64,000 bases of DNA from NCBI GenBank assembly GCA_900472295.1, contig UCIA01000014.1, positions 38,853 to 102,852 on the forward strand. Reading direction: 5' to 3'. The stretch comes from Hyphomicrobiales bacterium. Its GTDB lineage: Bacteria > Pseudomonadota > Alphaproteobacteria > Rhizobiales > Rhizobiaceae. The notes under the pieces are model-generated. The model made no database searches. It was not told the DNA's origin and was given only the letters and a program-made list of their open reading frames with translations. The position numbers were made by a program, and so were the translations under genes. This document shows positions 57,149 to 64,000 of this stretch, one piece after another (the first letter of the stretch is position 1; every line of letters starts with the position of its first letter).

Positions 57149-57856
57149 ATGACGGAAACACTTCAAGGCAGGCATATCGTGGTCACCGGCGGCACCGGAG
57201 CGTTGGGTGCGGCCGTAGTCGGCAAACTGCTGGCCGACGGCGCGATTTGTCACGTGCCCAACGCCCATGCCTCGGCCCCTTCGCATTTTCCCTTCTCAGT
57301 GCATGAGCGCGTCAAGCTGGCGCACAATGTCGATCTCGCCGATCCGGCCAAGGTCGATGCCTTCTATGCCGGTGTTCCCGATCTGTGGGCCTCAATCCAT
57401 CTGGCCGGCGGTTTCGCCATGGCGCCGGTGGAGAAGATCGAATCCGCGTCCTTTGCCGAAATGATGGACACCAACGCCCGCACCGCCTTCCTGTGCTGCC
57501 GCGCGGCAGTGCGCTCCATGCTGGCCTCAACCACAGCGGGCCGCATCGTCAACGTTACGGCGCGCGCCGGGCTCGACCCGCGCCGCGGTGCCGGAATGGT
57601 CGCCTATACCGCCAGCAAGGCTGCTGTCGCGGCAATGACGGTGGCGATGGCCGAGGAGCTCAAGCACAAGGGCATACTGGTCAACGCTGTTGCGCCTTCG
57701 ACGCTCGACACACCGGCCAATCGCGCCGACATGCCGGACGCCGATTTCAGCAAATGGGTCAGCCTCGAAGCCGCCGCCGAGGCGATCGCCTATCTCGCAT
57801 CGCCGGCCAATCTGGCGATGAGCGGCACGCTGGTGCCACTCTACGGCCGCGCCTGA
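57149..57856 (+). CDS. Short-chain dehydrogenase/reductase with an atypical active site
   Basis: A 235-residue SDR. The cofactor motif VVTGGTGALGAAVV, the NARTAF segment and the catalytic YTASKAAVAAM are present. The usual catalytic Ser before the Tyr is not visible: the aligned segment is IVNVTARAGLDPRRGAGM, with Ala-Arg-Ala in its place, as in a small SDR subgroup with V-x-A-R-A. It may therefore use a different mechanism or bind the cofactor without normal reduction. It follows the decarboxylase on the same strand after 189 bp. Its last 16 bases overlap the convergent membrane-protein gene. Confidence 0.82.
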   Translation: MTETLQGRHIVVTGGTGALGAAVVGKLLADGAICHVPNAHASAPSHFPFSVHERVKLAHNVDLADPAKVDAFYAGVPDLWASIHLAGGFAMAPVEKIESASFAEMMDTNARTAFLCCRAAVRSMLASTTAGRIVNVTARAGLDPRRGAGMVAYTASKAAVAAMTVAMAEELKHKGILVNAVAPSTLDTPANRADMPDADFSKWVSLEAAAEAIAYLASPANLAMSGTLVPLYGRA

Positions 57857-59697
57857 GCGGACATCGCTGCAACAGGGCAGGCGGCGTCCGATCCATCGGC
57901 ATTGCGGTAGCTGTAGAGCCGCAGCGGCGAGGCAGCATCCGTCGGACATTCCCTGAGCCAAAGCGGGGGATGGCCTTCCATCAGGGCGGCTGCGAATGGA
58001 TAGGCGTTGCTCAGATTTGGCAAAGGCGGGTCTCTCCACGCGCAAAGCGCGACATGCGTTGCCCTGGACGCATCGAGAAACACGCGCGGGTCGGCGGTCG
58101 AGGGATCGAGAAAGCGATAGCTGCGTTCGATGCCCAGGGCGGACGGGTGGTTGGGCACCGCCACCACCTTGGGCCCCTCGGCGAGAGCCAGAAAATGCGC
58201 TCCGATCACCGGTGGTGCCAGAACGACGGCGCCTGCCGGCCAACCCTGTTGCTCAAAGTGGCTGAGATCGCAACTGTCGGCGAACTCGGCGGCGGCAATG
58301 ACTGCCTGGGGTGTCCGCACCGACAGATGGTACAGCGCCATCGCCACTGACAAAACCAGACCGGGAACGATCAGCGCATATCGCCGCGATGCCACCGGCG
58401 CATCCGACTTCAACCAGTCGCCCACCCTGGCATCTGCCGGCAGGAACCCGTTGAGAACGAAGACCAGGCCGATGCTCGAAAAAAGCGGCAGATAGCGAAA
58501 ATAGCGGAAATAGCCGATCGCCAGAACCAGCGCGAGCAGCGAGAACAGAGCGAGGATGACGAGAGGCCGCTTTGCGCCGTTCCGATTGAGGCAAAGGACG
58601 GCAGGGGCAAGCCCGCCGACAAACATCAGCACCATGCTGGGAAAACTTGCCGACAAAACAAAATCGGGACGCCGAAACAGGCTCAGCTCCTGCGGGATAT
58701 TGTCGAGCGCGTTGCTGCGGACATAGGCATCGAGCGTGGCATAGGGGCCGGCCGCGCATTGCGGAAACAACAGCAGCAGCACCGCAAGGCTGGCCGCTGC
58801 AAAGGCCAGCAGAATGATCCCGCGCACGGCCGATGTGCCGCGCTCGCCCGCCAGCACAGGCGCGACCGCGAATGACAACCCGGCGCAAAGCAAAGCCAGC
58901 ATGTGAGGCGTTGAATAGGTGTCGCATTTGGCAACGGCGTAGGCTGACGGCGGCACGATGACGACAAACAGGGCGCAGGCGCCGATCGCCAGGCTCAGGC
59001 CGAATGCGGAGAGCCTGCCCGATCCGTCCTGCCGGAGAAAGACGAAGTCGTAGGCGTAGATTGCCAGGACGAGTGCGTAGAATGGCGCGAACTCTATAGA
59101 GATTGCGAGTGCCAGAGCCGCCAATATGCCGTTGATGAAGGCGGCTGCGCGCTTTTGCGACAAGGTCAGCACCAATGTCGCCAGAAGCAGAAGAATTTGC
59201 AGATTGTGGTAGTCGACCCGGCCGGGCGCGAACTCGAAGAATGCACGCATGGCGAAGATCGAGGCCAGGGGCAATACGAACCGCGGGTTGGCAAATCCCA
59301 AAGCAATCAGCAGCCGGTTGTAGCAATAAATCGCAGGCGCAAGCAGCAGCAGCGGAACGACAAAACTCGCCGTCATCACCGACGGCTCAAAACCGGCGAA
59401 CGGCATGATCAGGCTGGCGAATGCCGCGTATGGGAGGTCGCCGATCCATGGCCAATGGCTGACATAGGGCTCCGGCTGGAGAATGCCGGGCAAGGTGCGA
59501 TCAAAAATGCGCCCCGTTTCCAGAAACGTGCGGATCTCATGCAGCTTCACAAGATCGTCCGCATCGCCATTGAGCGGGAGGCCCAATGACCGCAGGACAA
59601 TCAGAAATGCCGCGATGGCCATAAAGCAGAAAAAGGTCGGCGACGTTGCGTAGCCTGCTCGCAGCGGCGAACGTTGTGAATCAACGCCAGAGTTCAT
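57841..59697 (-). CDS. GT-C-like multispanning membrane protein
   Basis: A 618-residue protein with about 12 helices and a soluble C-terminal part of ~160 residues. The first loop contains PLNGDADDLVKLHEIRTFLETG (in part, LNGDADDLVKLHEI), an acidic motif like the catalytic loop of GT-C glycosyltransferases, and PYVSHWPWIGDLPYAAFASL follows. It could transfer a lipid-linked sugar, but no named family was identified. The C-terminal soluble part has several Cys residues (ADSCDLS, VALCAW, RECPTDA, AACPVA). The ATG at 59697 starts MNSGVDSQR. It ends by overlapping the convergent SDR gene. Confidence 0.7.
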   Translation of the reverse strand: MNSGVDSQRSPLRAGYATSPTFFCFMAIAAFLIVLRSLGLPLNGDADDLVKLHEIRTFLETGRIFDRTLPGILQPEPYVSHWPWIGDLPYAAFASLIMPFAGFEPSVMTASFVVPLLLLAPAIYCYNRLLIALGFANPRFVLPLASIFAMRAFFEFAPGRVDYHNLQILLLLATLVLTLSQKRAAAFINGILAALALAISIEFAPFYALVLAIYAYDFVFLRQDGSGRLSAFGLSLAIGACALFVVIVPPSAYAVAKCDTYSTPHMLALLCAGLSFAVAPVLAGERGTSAVRGIILLAFAAASLAVLLLLFPQCAAGPYATLDAYVRSNALDNIPQELSLFRRPDFVLSASFPSMVLMFVGGLAPAVLCLNRNGAKRPLVILALFSLLALVLAIGYFRYFRYLPLFSSIGLVFVLNGFLPADARVGDWLKSDAPVASRRYALIVPGLVLSVAMALYHLSVRTPQAVIAAAEFADSCDLSHFEQQGWPAGAVVLAPPVIGAHFLALAEGPKVVAVPNHPSALGIERSYRFLDPSTADPRVFLDASRATHVALCAWRDPPLPNLSNAYPFAAALMEGHPPLWLRECPTDAASPLRLYSYRNADGSDAACPVAAMSAQARP

Positions 59698-59933
59698 GCG
59701 ACTTCTGTCTCCGTATGGTCGAGACATAAGCGAAGAAGATTGTGTTTGCGTAAAACGCACCGGTTGCAGCGGGATCTCGGTCGACAGGTCGCTTAAGGCG
59801 CGGCAGCCGGCGCATGGCTTGCCTGTTCTGCCCGGTAGGCAGGGCTCAGCCGGCGGTTCTCCTGAACGCTCGGCAGGCGCCCGCTATCCAGCCCGCGGGC
59901 AAGCGCTGCTCTCGGGCGTTGGGCTCCGGCAGC

Positions 59934-60236
59934 TCATTTGCAGACGAGCTTGCCCATTTGCAGCTTGAACTTGCGCGGTCCGGGCATCTGTTCGGCGCTC
60001 GAGTCGTCGATAACAAACACTTCGAGCGTGCAGCCGCCGCCACCCACCCGGTAGTGGTCGTTTCCAATGTGCTCGATCAGGTCGATTGGGCCATGGTTTT
60101 CCAGCCTGCGCGCGACATCGCTGCTGTCGGTGATGGCGTCGATCTCGGCCTTGCGCTGCCAGTAGGGCGGCAACGCCGACGACGCGGCTACTGTGCCGAT
60201 CAACAGGAATGCTGCGACAAAACCGATGCGAGTCAT
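59934..60236 (-). CDS. Small secreted protein of unknown function (100 aa)
   Basis: Not recognised. It has a Sec signal (MTRIGFVAAFLLIGTVAASSA), so it is exported. The mature ~80 residues contain two cysteines (GGGCTLEVFV and the C-terminal LVCK), a possible disulphide, and read as a small alpha/beta domain. It stands alone on the minus strand. No repeat, lipobox or catalytic motif is seen. Confidence 0.62.
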   Translation of the reverse strand: MTRIGFVAAFLLIGTVAASSALPPYWQRKAEIDAITDSSDVARRLENHGPIDLIEHIGNDHYRVGGGGCTLEVFVIDDSSAEQMPGPRKFKLQMGKLVCK

Positions 60237-60359
60237 AGGGCCTCCGATGGTTTGGCTACCAATGGCGGCCTTTGCCCGACCTCGCCTGATCTACAGCGGA
60301 AGTTGGCCGTTCAAGCATGGCCGCCGCCAACGCTTCCACAGCATTAGCAGAACCCACGA

Positions 60360-61181
60360 CTATGTCAGGTTGGAGGCGCCCGCCTGCATGATCTCGACCT
60401 CATCGCCTATGGAAATTGTGCCGGCGTTGTTTGGTATCGCGTTCTGGCCGAAGATGATGCCACCCTTGGCCGAGCGATGGAGTTTGCCAAGCGTCTGCAA
60501 CGGCTCGCGCGGGTCCGGCTGCTCGCCGCTGAGGGGATCGCGGGTGGTGATGACACAGCGCGAGCAGGGCTTTGCGATCCGCAATTCGACAGAGCCGATG
60601 CGGATCGTCTTCCAGCTGTCTTCAGGCCATGCGCCTTCCGCGTCGATGACGATGTTCGGGCGAAACCGCGCCATCTCGACGGGCCTGGCAAGATGGCTGT
60701 TCAGATGCTCCAGCGAGCCCGTCGTGGCGATCAGCAGCGGAAAACCATCGGCAAAGCCGACATAGTCGCCGGGCTGGCCGAATTCCGGATCGACCGGCCG
60801 GTTTTTCGGATCGTCGAAATAGACGAGATCGACGGGCCGGCCAAGAATGGTTGAGAGATAGGCGCCGGCGGCCGGATCGCCCGACCGCGCAGGAACCATA
60901 TCCTTCCAGATCTTGACCTGTCGGAGTGCGGTGCCAGGGCCGGGAGCCTCGACGGCGTGCAAACCATGCCGGTCATGTTTCAACAGGATGCCCGTGCCAC
61001 GATGCTCGACGTCGATCGTCGTCATATCAGGTATCTGGCGAATGGTGAGGAACTGTCCGTCCTTGTCGACGACCATCCAGCGGCGGTCGCCTTCCATACC
61101 CATGATCTCTATGTCGGCGCTCTGCACGGCATGGCCGCGCAAGCTCTTGACCGGATAGCGATAGAGTTCGACGACCTTCAT
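60360..61181 (-). CDS. MOSC-domain molybdenum-cofactor protein
   Basis: A 273-residue protein. The N-terminal MOSC beta-barrel domain begins VVELYRYPVKSLRGHAVQSADI (in part, ELYRYPVKSLRGH); the C-terminal MOSC domain has LLIATTGSLEHLNSHL, RFRPNIVIDAEG and the conserved cysteine region IAKPCSRCVITTRDPLSG. Such proteins bind a sulphurated Mo cofactor and reduce N-hydroxylated compounds (mARC/YcbX-like). The ATG at 61181 is the family start; 8 further upstream codons are open but not conserved. No Mo-cofactor genes are nearby. Confidence 0.9.
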   Translation of the reverse strand: MKVVELYRYPVKSLRGHAVQSADIEIMGMEGDRRWMVVDKDGQFLTIRQIPDMTTIDVEHRGTGILLKHDRHGLHAVEAPGPGTALRQVKIWKDMVPARSGDPAAGAYLSTILGRPVDLVYFDDPKNRPVDPEFGQPGDYVGFADGFPLLIATTGSLEHLNSHLARPVEMARFRPNIVIDAEGAWPEDSWKTIRIGSVELRIAKPCSRCVITTRDPLSGEQPDPREPLQTLGKLHRSAKGGIIFGQNAIPNNAGTISIGDEVEIMQAGASNLT

Positions 61182-61324
61182 GCGCAGTGCTTTTCTGTTG
61201 CCCAAAGGGCGGGGCTTCCCATGTTTATGCCGGCAAACGACATGAGCGCGACCCTACAGCCGCGCGTGCGGAATTGAAGGGGGTGCACAGTCTTTGTCTT
61301 GTGCCAACCGTGTCGCCGCGCATG

Positions 61325-61358
61325 AAAAAACCCGCGAGCCTTGCGGCCCGCGGGTTTT
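61325..61358 (-). terminator. Intrinsic terminator of rpsA
   Basis: AAAACCCGCG pairs with CGCGGGTTTT (10 bp) with a small inner GCC/GGC stem. On the minus strand it is followed by six T. It lies 37 nt after the rpsA stop. Confidence 0.88.
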
Positions 61359-61395
61359 CTTGTCCAAGCCGCGCGCGAGGCGCGGCCGAAGCGGC

Positions 61396-63093
61396 TTAGC
61401 TGCCCTGCTTCTTCAGCGCGGCGCCGAGGATGTCGCCCAGCGAAGCGCCGGAGTCGGTCGAACCGTACTGTGCCACGGCTTCCTTCTCTTCAGCGATTTC
61501 CAGCGCCTTGATCGAGACCTGCAGCTTGCGGGTCTTCTTGTCGAAGGCGATGACGCGGGCGTCCAGCTTCTGGCCGACGGAGAAGCGCTCGGGGCGCTGC
61601 TCGTCACGGTCACGGCTGAGGTCGTTGCGCTTGATGAAGGTCTCGATGCCGCTGTCGACCAGCCGCACTTCCAGACCGCCATCCTTGATGCCGGTGACTT
61701 CGCAGGTGACGACCGCGTTCTTGCGCAGTTCGCCTGAAGTCGCGGCTTCGCCGACCGTATCCTTGGCCAGCTGCTTGATGCCGAGCGAGATGCGCTCCTT
61801 GTCGATGTCGACGTCGAGCACCTGCGCCTTGACCATGTCGCCGCGATTGTACTCTTCGATGACCTGCTCGCCCGGACGGGTCCAGTCGAGGTCGGAAAGG
61901 TGCACCATGCCGTCCACGTCGCCTTCGAGGCCGATGAACAGGCCGAACTCGGTCTTGTTCTTGACCTCGCCCTCGACCTGGCTGCCGACCGGATGGCTCG
62001 AGGCGAAAGCCTGCCACGGGTTTTCCAGCGTCTGCTTGAGGCCGAGCGAGATGCGGCGCTTGGCCGGATCGACTTCGAGCACCACAACATCGACTTCCTG
62101 CGTCGTCGACAGGATCTTGCCGGGGTGCACGTTCTTCTTGGTCCACGACATTTCCGAAACGTGGATAAGGCCTTCGATGCCCGGCTCCAGCTCGACGAAC
62201 GCGCCGTAGTCGGTGATGTTGGTGACGGTACCCTTGATCTTCTTGCCGATCGGGAACTTGGTGCCGATCTCGGACCACGGATCGCTCTCGAGCTGCTTCA
62301 TGCCGAGCGAGATACGGTGGGTTTCCTGGTTGATGCGGATGATCTGCACCTTGACCGTCTGGCCGATGTTGAGGATTTCGGTCGGATGGTTGACGCGGCG
62401 CCATGCCATGTCGGTAACATGCAGCAGGCCATCGATGCCGCCGAGGTCGACGAACGCACCGTAATCGGTGATGTTCTTGACGACGCCTTCGACAACCTGG
62501 CCTTCTTCGAGGTTCTGCACGATTTCCGAACGCTGTTCGGCGCGGCTTTCCTCGAGCACGGTGCGGCGCGACACCACGATGTTGCCGCGGCGGCGATCCA
62601 TCTTGAGGATCTCGAAGGGCTGCGGGTTGTGCATCAGCGGGGAGACATCGCGGATCGGGCGGATATCGACCTGGCTGCGCGGCAGGAAGGCCACGGCGCC
62701 GTCGAGGTCGACGGTGAAGCCGCCCTTGACCTGGTTGAAGATGACGCCTTCGACGCGCTCACCCTTGGTGAACTTCTCTTCGAGCTTGACCCAGCTCTCT
62801 TCGCGGCGGGCCTTGTCGCGCGACAGGACGGCTTCGCCCAGTGCGTTCTCGATGCGCTCGACCATGACTTCGACAGTGTCGCCGACCTTGAGGGTCGAGT
62901 CCTTGCCCTTGACGCCGAATTCCTTCAGCGGCACGCGGCCTTCGACCTTGAGGCCGACATCGATGATGGCCATGTCTTTTTCGATCGCCAGGATCGTGCC
63001 CTTGACGACCTGACCTTCGCCGGAGTGACCGGTGGTAAATGATTCTTCGAGCAGGCTCGCGAAATCGTCGCGAGTGGGATTTGCAGCTGACAT
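61396..63093 (-). CDS. rpsA: 30S ribosomal protein S1
   Basis: A 565-residue protein of six OB-fold S1 repeats. Repeat cores are visible as GTILAIEKDMAIIDVGLKVEG (in part), GVVKNITDYGAFVDLGGIDGLLH (in part, NITDYGAFVDLGGIDGLLH), GTVTNITDYGAFVELEPGIEGL (in part, NITDYGAFVELEPGIEGL) and GEVKNKTEFGLFIGLEGDVDG (in part, NKTEFGLFIGLEGD). It unwinds and holds mRNA on the 30S subunit. The ATG at 63093 follows AGGAGAAAAT. It lies downstream of cmk on the same strand, the usual order, with a 209-bp gap. Confidence 0.97.
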   Translation of the reverse strand: MSAANPTRDDFASLLEESFTTGHSGEGQVVKGTILAIEKDMAIIDVGLKVEGRVPLKEFGVKGKDSTLKVGDTVEVMVERIENALGEAVLSRDKARREESWVKLEEKFTKGERVEGVIFNQVKGGFTVDLDGAVAFLPRSQVDIRPIRDVSPLMHNPQPFEILKMDRRRGNIVVSRRTVLEESRAEQRSEIVQNLEEGQVVEGVVKNITDYGAFVDLGGIDGLLHVTDMAWRRVNHPTEILNIGQTVKVQIIRINQETHRISLGMKQLESDPWSEIGTKFPIGKKIKGTVTNITDYGAFVELEPGIEGLIHVSEMSWTKKNVHPGKILSTTQEVDVVVLEVDPAKRRISLGLKQTLENPWQAFASSHPVGSQVEGEVKNKTEFGLFIGLEGDVDGMVHLSDLDWTRPGEQVIEEYNRGDMVKAQVLDVDIDKERISLGIKQLAKDTVGEAATSGELRKNAVVTCEVTGIKDGGLEVRLVDSGIETFIKRNDLSRDRDEQRPERFSVGQKLDARVIAFDKKTRKLQVSIKALEIAEEKEAVAQYGSTDSGASLGDILGAALKKQGS

Positions 63094-63302
63094 ATTTTCT
63101 CCTGGAGTGCCCCGCATGTTCTGAGCGGGACGGGCGCCGTGGGTTAGCGTTGCGTTGGCCTGCCGGCGTTCCGGGCTGCAAAAGCCCTGGGCCGCTTTTA
63201 AAGCGGCAATTCCGGCGCATGAAGAATGCTGGCAGGCTGGTTCGTGCCCGATATGGGTATTTTCTTCGTTTCCGGCAATCGGAACGCGAGGAAAACCTCA
63301 GA

Positions 63303-63953
63303 TCAGGCTTTATCTCTCTTGGCCAAGGCGTCGTCGATGATCGTTTTGGCCGCCAGAAACGCGGCCTCTATAGCCATTTCGGAGGTATCAAGCAAGTGCG
63401 CGTCGGCGGCGGGCTTCAAGGGCGAGTCGGCGCGGCCCATGTCGCGCTCGTCGCGGCGCACGATATCGGCGAGGATTTCGGCAAAGTTGGCGGAGCCGCC
63501 GATGCTTTCGATCTCGGCCAGCCGCCGCTGCGCCCGCACCTGCGCACTCGCCGTCACATAGAGTTTGATGTCGGCATCGGGGCACACCACAGTGCCGATG
63601 TCGCGACCGTCCAGCACCGCGCCCGGCGGCGTCTTGGCGAAGTCGCGCTGCTTTTCGACCAGGATGCGCCGCACGGTAGGGTAAACCGCGACTTTCGAGG
63701 CCGCTTCGCCAACCGCGTGCGCCGACAGCACTGCGCGGTCGAGCTTCGCCAGATCGACCTGGCGGGCGGCGGTCTCGGCCGCCGAGACATTGTCGAGCGG
63801 CAGTGCGTGCTGGATGAGCGCGTAGGCGACAGCGCGATAGGTGAGGCCGGTGTCGAGCAGGTTCAGCCGGTAGTGGTCGGCAAGCCTGCGGGCAAGGGTG
63901 CCTTTGCCGGCTCCGGCGGGGCCGTCGATGGCGATGGTGAAGACGTGGGTCAT
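63303..63953 (-). CDS. cmk: Cytidylate kinase
   Basis: A 216-residue NMP kinase that phosphorylates CMP and dCMP with ATP. The P-loop is [19 protein letters not shown]; the CMP-binding motif is [37 protein letters not shown] (in part, [16 protein letters not shown]) and [17 protein letters not shown] complete the family set. Length is normal. Gene order cmk-rpsA is the usual one. The upstream partner, often aroA, would lie outside the window; the 47 bp before the ATG show no clear aroA end. Confidence 0.96.
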   Translation of the reverse strand: MTHVFTIAIDGPAGAGKGTLARRLADHYRLNLLDTGLTYRAVAYALIQHALPLDNVSAAETAARQVDLAKLDRAVLSAHAVGEAASKVAVYPTVRRILVEKQRDFAKTPPGAVLDGRDIGTVVCPDADIKLYVTASAQVRAQRRLAEIESIGGSANFAEILADIVRRDERDMGRADSPLKPAADAHLLDTSEMAIEAAFLAAKTIIDDALAKRDKA

Positions 63954-64000
63954 TGGCAGGCCAACGAAGGGTACGGGCGCCGCGATCCTTCGCGCCCCCC

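Noticed and set aside
63954..64000. End of aroA overlapping the cmk start
   Set aside because: A frame ending in an ATGA overlap exists, but its translation does not resemble the AroA C-terminus and the stretch is too short to decide.

Overview
The window looks like an ordinary chromosomal stretch of a GC-rich alphaproteobacterium of the order Rhizobiales, most likely Mesorhizobium or a close relative. The reasons are the proteins: a small aa3-type cytochrome oxidase subunit IV beside a three-gene pnt transhydrogenase operon, an NDUFA9-like protein, a cmk-rpsA pair and many ABC/TRAP uptake genes. The regulatory signals agree: a GTTC-N7-GTTC LexA box and TTAA-N7-TTAA CtrA-type sites. So do the non-coding palindromic repeats of the kind scattered through rhizobial genomes. 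I see no rRNA, tRNA, insertion sequence, prophage or CRISPR array.

Layout. 1-1.5 kb: end of a UPF0303 gene coupled to a glycerate kinase. 1.7-4.4 kb: a two-gene DNA-repair operon (radical SAM protein, then a DUF4130-UdgX fusion) behind a LexA box. 4.5-7.4 kb: a glutamine-synthetase-like ligase coupled to a class III aminotransferase. 7.5-13.5 kb: small secreted and membrane proteins, two MarR regulators, a WD40 protein, a His-rich CobW/COG0523 GTPase, and an AraC regulator divergent from a DUF2000 gene. 13.6-18 kb: an EamA transporter, a LacI regulator coupled to a 2-hydroxyacid dehydrogenase, a possible AprI/Inh-type protein and a PuuD-like hydrolase. 18.2-24.1 kb: a TRAP system whose binding protein and permeases lie on opposite strands around a zinc alcohol dehydrogenase, then an orphan LivH-type permease. 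24.2-29 kb: a CGNR regulator, a lipoprotein and a fused indolepyruvate:ferredoxin oxidoreductase. 29.1-32.7 kb: a GGDEF-EAL protein, a FeeM/LuxI-like N-acyl transferase and a DUF3096 peptide. 32.8-36.8 kb: the CoxIV-pnt operon with an unexpected secreted-protein gene inside it. 37-45 kb: a 25-residue membrane peptide with a larger membrane protein, an alpha/beta hydrolase, gyrB and a caspase-TPR protein. 45-48.8 kb: an FMN reductase, a P450, an NDUFA9-like protein and a DoxX protein. 49.1-57.9 kb: a probable arginine or methylated-arginine uptake and breakdown locus. 57.8-61.2 kb: a GT-C-like membrane protein, a small secreted protein and a MOSC protein. 61.4-64 kb: rpsA and cmk.

The parts most worth following are the LexA-boxed UdgX/radical-SAM pair; the guanidino-compound locus with its divergent operator; the FeeM-like synthase next to a c-di-GMP enzyme, with CtrA-type sites; the secreted-protein gene lodged between pntAB and pntB; and several well-formed operators and leader structures. 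All functions are read from motifs and family resemblance; no database search was possible.
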